A stretch of DNA of 57,846 nucleotides from Sutcliffiella deserti (GCF_020037475.1 NZ_JAIQDB010000003.1:170919-228764), one strand, 5' to 3'; positions 33,417-43,640 are shown, counted from the stretch's first letter. Notes: a model not told the origin generated them from the letters alone. A program made the numbers and translations.

Positions 33417-35237
33417 TTATCTTAAATACTTGTCCACAAACTCCAGGATAGCCTGGTACCCAGTAATACGGTTCTCTTTTTTGGAAAAGCCATGACCCTC
33501 ATCAGGGAAAACAATGTATTCCACTGGAACCTTGTTTTTTCGAAGCTCTTCCACGATATCATCTGATTCGACCTGCAGCACTCGTGGGTCGTTTGCCCCT
33601 TGGAGAACGATAACAGGCTTGTTGATTCGACTCGCATGAAACAGGGGAGAGATGCTTCGGATATATTCAACATCTTCGTAAGGGTTGCCTAGCTTTTGGT
33701 AGAGGGCATCTCTCATCGATTCCCACCATGATGGAATGCTCTTAAGTGTCCGCTCCCAATTAGTTACCCCGAAAATATCGACTCCTGCTTTAAATTCTTC
33801 TGAACGGAAGGCTAAAGCGGCAAGTACCATGTAACCTCCGTAGCTTCCTCCCATAATGCCGATCTTATCAGGATTAATCCAATCCAAGGTTTTCAGATAG
33901 TTTTTCCCTTCCACGCAATCTGCCAAATCTACCTCTCCATGCTTTAGATCTGCTGCTTTGAAAAAGGTTTTCCCATATCCGGAGCTTCCCCGGTTATTCA
34001 CCGCTAAAATGGCATAGCCGTGGTTGACCAAAAATTGAATCAGTGGATTATAGTCGACGGTTGACTGCCCGCCGGGACCGCCATGCACCCATACAAGTGC
34101 TGGGGGCTTTTCTTCAGAGGCTTGATGCGGCCGATACAGAATTGCTGGGATCTCCAGCTTATCAAAGGATGGAAATCGAACAATTTCCGCTTTGACAAGG
34201 TCACTCTCCTGCACATCCGGATGAAGCGTATCGGTTAATTTGGTCACGTTCTTTGAGTCCGCTTCATAGATGAATATATTTTTCGGTGCTGTTGAACTAT
34301 TAATGGAAAGACTAATCAGCCTCTCATCCCCGGAAACTGCCACTTCGGTTATTTGCCCTTCCGGCAGGCCTTCCATAGCAAGCGCCTCCCCGTTTTGAAC
34401 CTCCACTACCTTCACTTCTGTTTTGGAATCATTGTTAATGGAATAAACAAGGTAGCGGTTGTTTTTAGAGAAAAAAGCACGCTCAATATCCCAGGGCTCA
34501 CTCGCCACAAGTTCGATTTCCCCTGTCGTAAGTTCGATCTTTTTCAGCTCCAGAAACTCGGAACTTTCATCTGTCAGGAAATATAAATAAGTGGAAGATC
34601 TATCAAAAGTCTTTGGACTGTATTTTACATCTCCCTCGTGTTCACTAAGAAGCTTCATGTCATCTGCAACCCGGTTGTACACATACATATTGGAATTGTT
34701 GGCATTGGAAACCTTCTGAAAAGCAAGGTGGTTCTTATCTTTGGAAATCGCTCCAAAGGTAAAGCCATCTTTGTTTTCATAAAGGGTAGTAGATTGATAG
34801 GTTTCTATGTTCATTTCACAAACATCCAAGAATTTAGGATCCCGTTTATTTGAACCATAGAAAAAGCTTTTCCCATCGTCGGCCCATCCATAGAATTCGG
34901 CACGTTCCTTTTCCCCGGTCGTCAGCTCCTTCGCAGAACCATCCTCTTCTCTGACAAAAATATGCAAGATTTCATTTCCACCCTTATCCTGCATAAAAAG
35001 AAAACGATGATCATGGGGAAAATAAGAAATGGCATGAACCGCATCGTTCGTTGAATCCGTTAGCATTACCGGGTTTCCACCCGATGTCGGGACTGCATAG
35101 GCATTAAATACGCCACTTTTATCGCTGGAATATAATACATTCTTGCCATCATAAGAAATAGAATTATAGTTAATTGTCTCTGAATTTAATAACTCCTCAA
35201 TTCTATATTGCTTTACCTTTTTGTTTATAGCAGACAT
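33417..35237 (-). CDS. S9-family serine peptidase (acylaminoacyl/prolyl-oligopeptidase type)
   Basis: 606 aa. The first about 360 residues form beta-propeller-like repeats ([38 protein letters not shown]). The alpha/beta-hydrolase domain carries nucleophile GGSYGGYMV, oxyanion region VHGGPGG, acid in GANDPRV and His in FPDEGHGF. No signal peptide, so cytoplasmic oligopeptide hydrolysis. GGAGGG precedes the ATG. Single gene. The substrate cannot be predicted. Confidence 0.92.
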   Translation of the reverse strand: MSAINKKVKQYRIEELLNSETINYNSISYDGKNVLYSSDKSGVFNAYAVPTSGGNPVMLTDSTNDAVHAISYFPHDHRFLFMQDKGGNEILHIFVREEDGSAKELTTGEKERAEFYGWADDGKSFFYGSNKRDPKFLDVCEMNIETYQSTTLYENKDGFTFGAISKDKNHLAFQKVSNANNSNMYVYNRVADDMKLLSEHEGDVKYSPKTFDRSSTYLYFLTDESSEFLELKKIELTTGEIELVASEPWDIERAFFSKNNRYLVYSINNDSKTEVKVVEVQNGEALAMEGLPEGQITEVAVSGDERLISLSINSSTAPKNIFIYEADSKNVTKLTDTLHPDVQESDLVKAEIVRFPSFDKLEIPAILYRPHQASEEKPPALVWVHGGPGGQSTVDYNPLIQFLVNHGYAILAVNNRGSSGYGKTFFKAADLKHGEVDLADCVEGKNYLKTLDWINPDKIGIMGGSYGGYMVLAALAFRSEEFKAGVDIFGVTNWERTLKSIPSWWESMRDALYQKLGNPYEDVEYIRSISPLFHASRINKPVIVLQGANDPRVLQVESDDIVEELRKNKVPVEYIVFPDEGHGFSKKENRITGYQAILEFVDKYLR

Positions 35238-35380
35238 TTAAATACCCTCCATTCAGCTTCATCCTTATATATTCTACAGAAGTAGTTAAATAACTTCTAA
35301 ATATTGTGATATTTTATAAAAATCAATCGAAAGTTTAGTCCTAACCTAATCGGATATATAGTAACAAAGGAGGCCATAAC

Positions 35381-36115
35381 ATGTCGTTCTTCTTCTTAAG
35401 TTTTATTTTCGCTCTTGGATTTGTGGTGATTCACTTTAGTACGAAGTATATGATGTTTCTAGAAGGCGTGCCTCGTAGTCGTTTTCTCTCTTTGTCAGGG
35501 GGCATTGCAGTTGCTTATGTTTTTGTACACCTGCTTCCTGAATTAAATCATCATGATCCTGTGATAGAGGAGTCTGTCTCGCACTTTGAATTATCTTTTC
35601 TCGAACACCATGCCTACTTAGTTGCGCTACTTGGTCTGGCATTTTTCTACGGTATGGAGAAGATGGTGAAAGATTCAAAGAACAATAATGATAATTCCAC
35701 TAGTGATATGCCCGCTTCTGATGTTTTTTGGATTCATATTTTATCCTTTTTCGTCTATAACGCTGTGATTGGGTATTTATTAATAAGAGAGCACTACGAA
35801 AATTTTTGGGACCTGTTTTTCTTTTTCCTCGCGCTGGCAGTGCATTTTATTATTAATGATCACGCCTTAAGGCAAAATCATAAGAGTACATATGATAGAT
35901 ATGGAAGATGGTTACTTAGCGGTTCGATTTTATTAGGTTGGGGAATCGGAGCTGCTACGGTAGTAAATGAACTCGTAATATCGCTATTAGTGGCCTTTAT
36001 AGCTGGCGGGATTATTTTAAACGTACTGAAAGAAGAATTACCCGAGGAAAGAGAAAGTAGTTTTATTGCTTTTTTTATTGGATTGATTGGGTATGCTTTT
36101 CTATTGCTCTTGTAG
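35381..36115 (+). CDS. ZIP-like metal transporter family protein
   Basis: 244 aa; AAGGAGGCC before the ATG. About eight membrane segments with GGIAVAYVFVHLLPEL, reminiscent of ZIP TM4, a histidine loop (ELNHHDPVIEESVSHFELSF), and HFIINDHALRQNHKSTYDRY in the later half. Metal-carrying ZIP signatures are only partly kept, so transport of zinc or iron is inference. No metal regulator nearby. Confidence 0.65.
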   Translation: MSFFFLSFIFALGFVVIHFSTKYMMFLEGVPRSRFLSLSGGIAVAYVFVHLLPELNHHDPVIEESVSHFELSFLEHHAYLVALLGLAFFYGMEKMVKDSKNNNDNSTSDMPASDVFWIHILSFFVYNAVIGYLLIREHYENFWDLFFFFLALAVHFIINDHALRQNHKSTYDRYGRWLLSGSILLGWGIGAATVVNELVISLLVAFIAGGIILNVLKEELPEERESSFIAFFIGLIGYAFLLLL

Positions 36116-36218
36116 TAGAGGAAACTGTATCTTATAATTTTCATATAATATCTACTTCAATACAATTAGAAGCGTCGGAACATTCCCGCCGCTTCTATTT
36201 TGCTTAATACAATACTCT

Positions 36219-36842
36219 TTATTCATATATCCTCATAGAATTAACAATTCCCTCTATTTCTTGTTCGGTTAAGGCGCCGCTTCTGTTTATAATTAAGAAA
36301 CTTTTATTATCGTCTTGCCAGTAAATTTCCTCTCCATTATTCTTGTATGTTACTTCTATCCCCATTCTTGTTTCAAAGGAGTCTGTTCCTTCATCCAACT
36401 CTCTGTTAAGACCATCCGGAGATTCAAAGTATACTTGAAAAGAAAGTAATTTTTCTTCGGTTTCACCAAAGTACCTCACATCTACATACTTATAACCAAA
36501 ACCTGGTGTTATCCCAGAATCAGAAACAATATGCTTTGGCTCAAACGGCAACGTCGTCAGATGATGAATAGGTTCTGCTATCTCTTCGAAGGCTACTAAT
36601 GCATCTCTAATTTCAGCCGATATTTGTGTCCCTTCTTCACTCGGAAGGAAGCTGGGTAATACGAAAAGAACAAGCACTAAAACAGCTACAGATACCAGTA
36701 TCGTTGGAACCGAGACGAAATATCGGTGCTTTCTCTGTCGGTCCTTTCGTAACTCCTTCTGAATATTCTCACTCGTCTTCTCATCCATCAACAGATCCGG
36801 TCTTTTTTTCAAAGGTTCAAGCCATTCTATATTATTTTTCAT
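36219..36842 (-). CDS. Membrane-anchored anti-sigma-like protein
   Basis: 207 aa. Cytoplasmic basic N-terminus (MKNNIEWLEPLKKRPDLLM ... KDRQRKHRYF), one membrane helix at about residues 43-66, then an extracytoplasmic domain of about 140 residues. It overlaps the ECF sigma gene by 11 bases, the standard arrangement for a cognate anti-sigma factor. No zinc-binding HxxxCxxC motif. Role inferred from context. Confidence 0.7.
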   Translation of the reverse strand: MKNNIEWLEPLKKRPDLLMDEKTSENIQKELRKDRQRKHRYFVSVPTILVSVAVLVLVLFVLPSFLPSEEGTQISAEIRDALVAFEEIAEPIHHLTTLPFEPKHIVSDSGITPGFGYKYVDVRYFGETEEKLLSFQVYFESPDGLNRELDEGTDSFETRMGIEVTYKNNGEEIYWQDDNKSFLIINRSGALTEQEIEGIVNSMRIYE

Positions 36843-37365
36843 AGAACATTACTCCTTCCGTATCATGACCAATGGAATCCTTCATTTTTTTTAGTGCTCG
36901 GTGATATGTCACTCTCACTTTTGATTCGGTCCATCCTAGTATTTCTGCTGTTTCCCTTACAGAAAAATCCTTTAATGCTCTTAGAATAACTACTTGACGA
37001 TAATCCTTTTTAAGACAACTTAAAGCATTTTGAAGCACTTCCCAGTCAGCGTTGGTATCCGCATAATCTGCTGGAGTCCTATCATTCCGAACCTGCTCTC
37101 GGGCCCACAAAGTTGGTAAAAGCCGCTGAAATTTCTTTTTACGATGATAATCGATAGTTGTGTTTCTTGCGATCGAAATAATCCATGTCCTAATGCTTGA
37201 TTTCCCTTGAAAGCTACCTATACTATGTAATGCTTTTATAAACGTTTCTTGTGTGAGATCCTTTGCTTCTTCTATATTATTGGTGAAATACAGACAAAAC
37301 TGGTAAACATCTTGATTATATGGCTGATAAACGTCTCTTATAAAGGTTTCTCTATTTTCCTCCAA
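36832..37365 (-). CDS. ECF-type RNA polymerase sigma factor
   Basis: 177 aa. Region 2: YQFCLYFTNNIEEAKDLTQE, TFIKALHSIGSFQGKSSIRT, WIISIARNTTIDYHRKKK. Region 4: LKKDYRQVVILRALKDFSV, RETAEILGWTESKVRVTYHR. It would direct RNA polymerase to an envelope- or stress-type regulon and likely its own promoter. Cotranscribed with the overlapping membrane protein. One of two complete ECF pairs here. Confidence 0.92.
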   Translation of the reverse strand: MEENRETFIRDVYQPYNQDVYQFCLYFTNNIEEAKDLTQETFIKALHSIGSFQGKSSIRTWIISIARNTTIDYHRKKKFQRLLPTLWAREQVRNDRTPADYADTNADWEVLQNALSCLKKDYRQVVILRALKDFSVRETAEILGWTESKVRVTYHRALKKMKDSIGHDTEGVMFYEK

Positions 37366-37435
37366 GTCCTTCCCCCCTCTTGCTTTTCTTTCTTATCTAA
37401 TAGTCGATTGAACTGCTTTTTTGTTACAGAAACTT

Positions 37436-37480
37436 TAAAAAATAAAACCCGAACCATTTATAGATACCGGTTCGGGTTTA
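37436..37480. terminator. Terminator between the HAD and sigma genes
   Basis: AAACCCGAACC ... GGTTCGGGTTT. The minus-strand reading (for the HAD gene) is followed by a T-rich run. Confidence 0.7.
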
Positions 37481-37626
37481 ATGCAACTTGCTGGCACTAT
37501 TGATATTTTTTTGCACTCCCTCTCTTATATTAAGGAATGATTCTAGCTTTCTAACACCTTTAACTGCTTATAGATATGTAAAAATATAGCATGACAGGTT
37601 GCTTTAAGTGAACCCAAAAATTCTCT

Positions 37627-38307
37627 CTAAGATATAACTTTAGTTAACTCCCTAAGAGACCTTATCGAAATAACTTCCGTATGCCGTTGCTGATCTACCC
37701 GATTCAACCAAATCCCTGTCATTCCAGCCATCTGGCTTCCTAAGGCATCTGTATCCAACAGGTCCCCTACATAAAAGGACCTTTCTATAGAGGTATTAGC
37801 ACGAGAGCAGGCTTCCAAAAAAATAGCTTTGTCTGGTTTCGCTGCCCCTGCTTCACTTGAAGTAATAACACAAGTGAAGTACTTTTCCAATCCCATCGAT
37901 TTCAACTTTTCCACTTGTTGTTGATAATCCCCATTACTAATAACACCCAGTGGGTAGCCTAGTTGCTTTAATTCGTCTAAAGCCTCCTTCACGTCGGGGT
38001 ATGGTTTCCAATTCTTCTTATATAGAGATAAGTAGATTTCGAACTTGTCATCAGCCTCTTGATTTGTCAGTTTAATTTCCACCTTTTTAAAAAGCTCCAT
38101 CATTCGTGCCCTTTTTTGCTCTTGAAATGATAGTTCCTTTGATAGGAATTTTTCAAAATAATGGTTAGAAAGGTGCTTCCATATTTCAATCGATTGTTGT
38201 TCAGTAAAAGGGAAAATAGAATGGTGAATTCGAAAGAAATCGAGAATCCCTTCTCGTTCTGCGTTATCGTAATCCAGCAGGGTGCCGTCTATATCAAAGA
38301 AAATCAT
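37627..38307 (-). CDS. HAD-family hydrolase (YjjG/YfnB-type phosphatase)
   Basis: 226 aa from the ATG after GGAGG; an upstream GTG overlaps that site. HAD motifs: nucleophile FFDIDGTLLDYDN, Ser in GVISNGDY, Lys in AAKPDKAIF, and VGDLLDTDALG for magnesium. A helical cap between about residues 20 and 90 makes it subclass I, like pyrimidine 5'-nucleotidase YjjG. Cytoplasmic. Single gene. Confidence 0.88.
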   Translation of the reverse strand: MIFFDIDGTLLDYDNAEREGILDFFRIHHSIFPFTEQQSIEIWKHLSNHYFEKFLSKELSFQEQKRARMMELFKKVEIKLTNQEADDKFEIYLSLYKKNWKPYPDVKEALDELKQLGYPLGVISNGDYQQQVEKLKSMGLEKYFTCVITSSEAGAAKPDKAIFLEACSRANTSIERSFYVGDLLDTDALGSQMAGMTGIWLNRVDQQRHTEVISIRSLRELTKVIS

Positions 38308-38494
38308 GTTATCCTCCACATTTGAATCAAGTTTAAGAGCGTTATTTGATATTACCTTCCATGGTTTTCATGTAGAACAAGCCTTAGCTATTCTTCTACA
38401 AAAATAGGCACCAATCCTGCTTGGATGAATGCCTGCTGCAATTCTAGACAAGCACCACTTCTACACAATAGAAACTGGATTTTTCTTATCTGCT

Positions 38495-38764
38495 TTAGTT
38501 AAATTTTTTACTAAGTCTATAAGCAGAAACACAAAAAAATGTAAGTCCTACAAAAAGCAAGATTCCACCTAATGTGAGATTAGAAAGAATATACCCCTCC
38601 GCTATAATTTGGAAACTATCGGAGTCCATACTTCCACCAAGTGATCGTAGATATTCATTTGCAGCATCACTACCATTTTCTACACTATCTATTAGCTGAA
38701 AAAATCCTACCATGGTAAGGACTATAGTAAATATAAGAAATCCGTAACGATATAAATACTTCAT
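38495..38764 (-). CDS. Small two-helix membrane protein
   Basis: 89 aa; GGAGG six bases before the ATG. Helices at about residues 7-23 and 58-80 flank an extracytoplasmic loop (SVENGSDAANEYLRSLGG, SMDSDSFQ). The C-terminal AYRLSKKFN is basic and inside. No family recognised. The next gene upstream (38825-39364) is also a membrane protein; probably one transcript. Confidence 0.68.
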   Translation of the reverse strand: MKYLYRYGFLIFTIVLTMVGFFQLIDSVENGSDAANEYLRSLGGSMDSDSFQIIAEGYILSNLTLGGILLFVGLTFFCVSAYRLSKKFN

Positions 38765-38824
38765 AATTCGCCTCCAAACTTTTTAACATTTTTGCTCCGC
38801 TAAAAGAACAGCTGAAATGCTGGA

Positions 38825-39364
38825 CTACTCTTGTCTGGTATAGGTAAATCCATAAATCTTTCTCAATTGAAGCAGTTGGGAGTTCAAGTTTTCCATTCCT
38901 TTTCTGTCTAGAGCCAACATTTCACTGTCTTTAAAATATAGTTCATATGAGTGTTCGTCTGTTTCGTCATCGATGACAAGGAGTACTTTCTCCACTTCCT
39001 GCCATCCATAGCTTTTCTCTTCATTAACCGGATAGTCATGCCAAGCTATTCCATCCTCACCAATAATCATGTAATTCAATGAACCTATCACTATAAATAC
39101 AAATGCCAGTACAAAGCCTCCCAGGGCAATCCATATTTTTTTGCTATAAAAGAAATATGCGGCGAGTGATCCGAGAAAAAAAATCACACATGCGATAGAA
39201 AAATAAGTATAGACCCTTAATGGAGTCTTAACTAGCCAGACCGTTCTGTCATCATATAAGATGCCTTGAATAATAGTAGGCATGAGTCCAATAATAATTG
39301 GTGATAACACGACGGTTGCTATAGCCATAACAACAAAATAATGCTTCTTTTCATAGTTTTTCAT
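38825..39364 (-). CDS. Hypothetical membrane protein with PH-like C-terminus
   Basis: 179 aa; GGGAGG upstream of the ATG. Three membrane segments (about 11-33, 50-72 and 78-99) followed by a soluble tail of 80 residues with beta strands (IAWHDYPVNEEKSYGWQEVE, KVLLVIDDETDEHSYELYF) like the bacterial PH-type domain of membrane-associated YdbS/YvbH-like proteins. That similarity is tentative. Probably the first gene of a pair with 38495-38764. Confidence 0.65.
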   Translation of the reverse strand: MKNYEKKHYFVVMAIATVVLSPIIIGLMPTIIQGILYDDRTVWLVKTPLRVYTYFSIACVIFFLGSLAAYFFYSKKIWIALGGFVLAFVFIVIGSLNYMIIGEDGIAWHDYPVNEEKSYGWQEVEKVLLVIDDETDEHSYELYFKDSEMLALDRKGMENLNSQLLQLRKIYGFTYTRQE

Positions 39365-39471
39365 TTATCATTCCTCCCTTTTTACTTTTACGTCAGTAAC
39401 AAGAAAAGGTTTCATTTTATTGAATTTTTTTACAATAGAGCATCTAGTTTCTCTATTATTAAATGCACATT

Positions 39472-40035
39472 CTAATAATCGCGATTTTTATAGTAAATTA
39501 GAAAATCGCTCCATCCTTCATTCTCCAACGAAAAGGCTTTTCTCTCGCATTCAAAAATAAATCCAGCTTTCTCTGCCAATTTTAACGATGGATGGTTATC
39601 AGGTTTGATGTGGAGCTCAATTCTATGAAAACCTAGAATAGAGTAAAGTGCTTCGGTTGCAGCTTGGACGCCTTCTGTTCCATAGCCGTTTTTCCAGTAT
39701 TGATTATGGATGGAATAGCCCATCATCGCCCATTGGTAATCCATCCGTAAGATCGTAATTAGCTCGACTTTTCCTACATTTGCTCCATCCCTTTTTCGAA
39801 ATATTCCTAAATTGTACATTTCATCCTTTTCTGCCGATTTTTCAAAGCCTTGTATCCAGTTGATGAACCATTCTTCTGTAGAAGAAGCAAGATTGGATGG
39901 TCTGCCGTCATCATATTTGTATTGAGACGGCAACCGATTTTCAAATCCGTTATACCAGTTATGATAGTCATCTGGTTGAAAAGGGCGGATAATCAGCCGG
40001 TCTGTCTCTATGTATAAAGGTTGTAAGGTATCCAA
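39472..40035 (-). CDS. GNAT acetyltransferase, RimJ/RimL type
   Basis: 187 aa from TTG eight bases after GGAG; a GTG at 40053 overlaps the preceding gene's stop and is the alternative, translationally coupled, start. Features: ETDRLIIRPFQPDDYHNWY, MMGYSIHNQYWKNGYGTEGV (acetyl-CoA pyrophosphate loop), RIELHIKPDNHPSLKLAEKAGF. It transfers acetyl groups to an amine, perhaps an N-terminus or antibiotic. Cotranscribed with the methyltransferase. Confidence 0.88.
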   Translation of the reverse strand: MDTLQPLYIETDRLIIRPFQPDDYHNWYNGFENRLPSQYKYDDGRPSNLASSTEEWFINWIQGFEKSAEKDEMYNLGIFRKRDGANVGKVELITILRMDYQWAMMGYSIHNQYWKNGYGTEGVQAATEALYSILGFHRIELHIKPDNHPSLKLAEKAGFIFECERKAFSLENEGWSDFLIYYKNRDY

Positions 40036-40049
40036 CTTTCCCTCTCCAT

Positions 40050-40829
40050 TCACAATTTTTTACAAACATAAATCATTTGGTAGCTGTCCTGAGTTAAAGG
40101 GGTTTCTTTCCAATCCTTATAAGTATGCAAAATTTGCAAACCATTAGATAGTAAGGTTCGTTCCATTTCTTTCGGATACACATAGCGAAGGCTGATATTG
40201 GTTCGCTTTTCTTCTACTGTTTCCCTCTCCGTATTTTTAAGCTTTCGGATGGTGGTATAATGCTGCACTTGGCTCAACGAATCATACCTGCTGATGGTGT
40301 ATACGTCTACATTTTGGAAAGTGTGAGGATCCTGATAGGTTTTCCAAAATTCCTCTTCCTCCGGCTGCAGCAACTCCTCCCTGCCTGGAAACCTGGTCCC
40401 AAAAATGAAAACTCCGCCTGTATCCAGGTGCCTGTAGATTGATGACAAAAGACTGTCTTGCGCTTCCTTGGTAAGGAAGTGCTGAAAAGAGTTTCCAACC
40501 ATGAAAATCATCCGGCTCTTCACACCAATATCCAGCCTTGTGCAATCCTGCTTCAGCCAGTCTATCTGCAAGTCAAGCTCTGAGGATTTCTCCTTCGCTT
40601 TTTCCAGCATGCCACGATGCAAATCAATGCCAATAAGCTTGTGCCCTTTTGCAGCCAACGGAATGGTCGCCCTTCCTGTTCCACAAGCTAGATCGATAAT
40701 GGGACCCTTTGTCTTATCTGCCCATTTCATCAAAAAAGGGATATCGTCCTTAAATGCTTCATTTTCTAAGTCATATAATAATGGATCATCATATTCTTCT
40801 AAATTATCTTTCTCTGATATGTTTTTCAT
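40050..40829 (-). CDS. SAM-dependent methyltransferase
   Basis: 259 aa from the ATG six bases after AAGGAG (seven codons inside the longest frame). Motif I PIIDLACGTGRATIPLAAKG, acidic GIDLHRGMLEKAKE, and TGGVFIFGTRFPGREE after post-motif II. The loop and ending resemble YitT/YdaC-type class I enzymes of unknown substrate. Ends overlapping the possible GTG start of the acetyltransferase. Confidence 0.87.
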   Translation of the reverse strand: MKNISEKDNLEEYDDPLLYDLENEAFKDDIPFLMKWADKTKGPIIDLACGTGRATIPLAAKGHKLIGIDLHRGMLEKAKEKSSELDLQIDWLKQDCTRLDIGVKSRMIFMVGNSFQHFLTKEAQDSLLSSIYRHLDTGGVFIFGTRFPGREELLQPEEEEFWKTYQDPHTFQNVDVYTISRYDSLSQVQHYTTIRKLKNTERETVEEKRTNISLRYVYPKEMERTLLSNGLQILHTYKDWKETPLTQDSYQMIYVCKKL

Positions 40830-40919
40830 AAAATGCTCCTTAATTTTCATTCAAATCTCTTCTCATTTTAATATATATTCCCGTGCTACCATTTCAAATG
40901 AGACACTTGACTACGTTTT

Positions 40920-41408
40920 CTATATTCTGAAGGTTTGAATAAGGCAAAGATCATCATCCATTCTCACTGATCTTTCTTCAAATTCAATATCCATTTCCTT
41001 GTATACCTTTTTCCAGAACACAATGGCGGGAGTGTTTTCTGCCAGCTCTAAAACAAAATAGCTACCTTCCTTCTGCTGGAATATTTCCTTCAAAGCCGCC
41101 CTCCCAATCCCTCTTCCTTTGTATTTATTGATTACAAAGATATCATTTATTCCAAAATCATGATCCTTTTTTAAATACGGACGTTCCACCAGTAGCAAAA
41201 AACCGACAATACTTTTATCATAGTGGATAAAATACGGGGACAGCCCTTCTGTTTTCCAAAATAGGCTCAAATCCTCAAAATGAAAGATTCCATCTGACCC
41301 CAATTCAATATTCGGAGTGAACTTGGAAAGATCGTGAAGGTACAGGGAGTAAAGGTTTTGCAGCGTTGACTTTTCTTTTTCGACTACTTTATGAAGTGTA
41401 ATGTTCAT
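40920..41408 (-). CDS. GNAT family acetyltransferase
   Basis: 162 aa from the ATG after AAAGGTGG. Acetyl-CoA site INKYKGRGIGRAALKEIF, preceded by FGINDIFV, and VLELAENTPAIVFWKKVYKE. An unrelated GNAT branch to the 39472 gene. Cytoplasmic. Substrate unknown. Likely its own transcript; a clear gap and AT-rich region separate it from the methyltransferase gene. Confidence 0.87.
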   Translation of the reverse strand: MNITLHKVVEKEKSTLQNLYSLYLHDLSKFTPNIELGSDGIFHFEDLSLFWKTEGLSPYFIHYDKSIVGFLLLVERPYLKKDHDFGINDIFVINKYKGRGIGRAALKEIFQQKEGSYFVLELAENTPAIVFWKKVYKEMDIEFEERSVRMDDDLCLIQTFRI

Positions 41409-41487
41409 TATTGATTCCACCTTTCCACATGTAATGCTATATTTACAATATTCTAGATTTGTAGGGAAAAGCCTTTATGTAAATATA

Positions 41488-41521
41488 TAAAAAGGACCTG
41501 CATGTAATTTGCTGGTCCTTC
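41488..41521 (-). terminator. Terminator of the second sigma/anti-sigma operon
   Basis: Minus strand AAGGACCAGC ... GCAGGTCCTT then TTT, 12 bases past the anti-sigma-like stop. Confidence 0.75.
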
Positions 41522-41532
41522 TATAGCCCTCT

Positions 41533-42291
41533 TTATTTCGCCTGTTTCAAAAAGGAAGTGACGAATGTTTTTGCTTCTGCATGAGTATTGGGACCGGTAA
41601 CTTTGTGGCTGAATACATATGTTAAATGGTTTAATGAAAAACTGTAATGGATGACGTCATAATGTTCCATTTCCTGTAAATCATAGTATACCTTAGTATC
41701 CCCCATTTTCATTTCCTCACCGAAAATAGAATTCTCATTCAGTATATCGACTCTTATTGCAGCATGATCACTTGGTACAGGTAAACCATAAATAATGTCT
41801 CCCATTTCCATGAGTCTTTCTATCTCCTCTTCATTTTTATCTGAGTCGTTTACGATGTCAGATTTGTATACAATAGTAGCTCCCAATGGTTTACTATCAC
41901 TGAATTCCCCATCTATTCTATTTCCCTTATATGGAATCCAAACCATTTTTACAGGATAGTCCTTATGATAGGGTACCACTACCTGTTTGTTCAGAATATT
42001 GCTCAATTGTTTTTCCAGATCAGAGTAAATTGGTGGATAGCTTGCCTGCTGTTCCACTTCGTCTTTTAGAATCTCATTTGCTACAAAGTACCCTCCTACT
42101 AGAAGAAACATAGCTATTAATACAGTAGAGATTATCGGGTTGATAATATCAGTATATCTACGATTCCTTTTGTGCTTATTGATACTACTTGTAAGCCTGA
42201 CGTACACTTCTCTTTGTTCTGATTCATCCAATTGGATAGACTCATAGCGCTTGAACTCCTGATTATACTCACTTTTATCAGAATGTTTCAT
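41533..42291 (-). CDS. Membrane-anchored anti-sigma-like protein
   Basis: 252 aa. Cytoplasmic N-terminal 45 residues, one helix (IINPIISTVLIAMFLLVGGY, about residues 45-66), then an extracytoplasmic domain (about 180 residues) containing YHKDYPVKMVWIPYKGNRI and DVIHYSFSLNHLTYVF. The ATG overlaps the sigma gene by 14 bases. The cognate anti-sigma role is inferred from the gene pair. Confidence 0.72.
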   Translation of the reverse strand: MKHSDKSEYNQEFKRYESIQLDESEQREVYVRLTSSINKHKRNRRYTDIINPIISTVLIAMFLLVGGYFVANEILKDEVEQQASYPPIYSDLEKQLSNILNKQVVVPYHKDYPVKMVWIPYKGNRIDGEFSDSKPLGATIVYKSDIVNDSDKNEEEIERLMEMGDIIYGLPVPSDHAAIRVDILNENSIFGEEMKMGDTKVYYDLQEMEHYDVIHYSFSLNHLTYVFSHKVTGPNTHAEAKTFVTSFLKQAK

Positions 42292-42805
42292 GCGTGTAAC
42301 CCTCCTTTATCATTTGTTGTTTTAATGCTTCCATTCCTCTGAATAGTGTTATTTTCACCTTGTTTTCTGTCCAGTTGAGAACTTCGGCTGTTTCTCTTAT
42401 TGACAGCTCTTTAATTTTCCTAAGAATAATGACTTCCCGATAGGATCGCTTAAGTGCTTGTAGAGAACGGTAGAGATGCTCTTCCCTTTCACCCAATTGG
42501 ATGATACTTTCAGGTAACGGTTCATGTGCGGCCATAGATGAGAAAGAGTCCACCATATATCTAATCGGCTTTTTCTTCCGCATATAATCTATAGTGACAT
42601 TTCTTGCTATGCGGTATAACCAGTTCCTGTCACTGGTTTCTCCCTTAAAATCATTTAAGCTGAAGTATGCTTTTAAGAAAGTATCATGACAAAGGTCTTT
42701 AGCCTGATCATGATCACCTATCAGCATTAAAACAAATCGGTAAATATCCTCACTATAAAGCTGGTACCACTCCTCGAGTTTTAGTTTGTTCCATTCTTCA
42801 TTCAA
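42278..42805 (-). CDS. ECF-type RNA polymerase sigma factor
   Basis: 175 aa from TTG after AGAGGTG (a GTG three codons upstream overlaps that site). Region 2: YRFVLMLIGDHDQAKDLCHD, TFLKAYFSLNDFKGE, WLYRIARNVTIDYMRKKKP. Region 4: LKRSYREVIILRKIKELS, IRETAEVLNWTENKVKITLF. Similar in length and motif spacing to the copy at 36832, so the two are likely paralogues. Cotranscribed with the overlapping anti-sigma-like gene. Confidence 0.92.
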   Translation of the reverse strand: MNEEWNKLKLEEWYQLYSEDIYRFVLMLIGDHDQAKDLCHDTFLKAYFSLNDFKGETSDRNWLYRIARNVTIDYMRKKKPIRYMVDSFSSMAAHEPLPESIIQLGEREEHLYRSLQALKRSYREVIILRKIKELSIRETAEVLNWTENKVKITLFRGMEALKQQMIKEGYTHETF

Positions 42806-43098
42806 TACGTTCACCTCTCTTAGGAAAAAGCTTCTAGTTTGATTTTTTACTGCAATAAAGACGGATGAGTGGTCTAAAAGTTACACTTTTTTAAGATTTA
42901 TTGTTTTTATTATTTCTAGCCTGTTCGCTTACAGCCCCTGTGAGAGGGAAGTCCTTTTATCGATTGGCATTACGTACCATGATAATAGTAAAAGGGCCCT
43001 ATTTATAAAGTTTGAGACTACTAGAGAAAAAAGGAATTAATTTACTATTCATGTTATTATATTATAAATATAGAAAATTACGGTTTGGAGGTTATATA

Positions 43099-43569
43099 GT
43101 GACTCGTTATGCAACCCTATTTGGAATTGGTATGCTTTTGCTTCTGTTTTCTATTTTTGCAACTTGGTATGAGGGGGCCGAGATAGTGGATAGGCCTTTT
43201 GAATGGGAATATTCGACTCCTTTTTCTGGTCCAGTACTTGAGGGGAGTGATATTTCACGACTTGATTATTTTGTTTATGCTATTAAGTTCAAACCAACCT
43301 TCCCTATTGTTATGGCAGTGAGCAGTATCTATTTATTAGCCGTGGCTGGTCATTTTTTCTTAAAGAATAGGAAGCGGTTCTTTATCAATTATGTAGCTTT
43401 TATGGCAGCACTATTGTTAATTTTAGGTGTGCTGATGTTCTCTTCTACTACCTCAGGGGCTAAAGCTTTGTCTTATGTATTCTTATCCAGTGGGGCTCTA
43501 GGTGTGATCATTTCTCTTTTGTATTATTTTGTTCCTTTTGACAGGGGAGTTGTTTTTAATAAAAGGTAG
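43099..43569 (+). CDS. Hypothetical four-helix membrane protein
   Basis: 156 aa from GTG, six bases after GGAGG; an upstream ATG at 43012 would add 29 basic residues with no ribosome site. Helices near 5-22, 65-84, 93-112 and 119-140; the loop after the first is large and acidic (TWYEGAEIVDRPFEWEYST). No family recognised. Stands alone on the plus strand between two minus-strand operons. Confidence 0.65.
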   Translation: MTRYATLFGIGMLLLLFSIFATWYEGAEIVDRPFEWEYSTPFSGPVLEGSDISRLDYFVYAIKFKPTFPIVMAVSSIYLLAVAGHFFLKNRKRFFINYVAFMAALLLILGVLMFSSTTSGAKALSYVFLSSGALGVIISLLYYFVPFDRGVVFNKR

Positions 43570-43594
43570 GTTAGATTGAGGAATTGTTATAACA

Positions 43595-43640
43595 AAGCAG
43601 CCGTCCCGCATAATAGGAAGGCTGCTATTATAATGGTTGT
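43595..43640 (+). terminator. Terminator of the 43099 gene
   Basis: AGCAGCCGTCC ... GGAAGGCTGCT followed by ATTATAATGGTTGTTG; the T-run is weak. Confidence 0.55.
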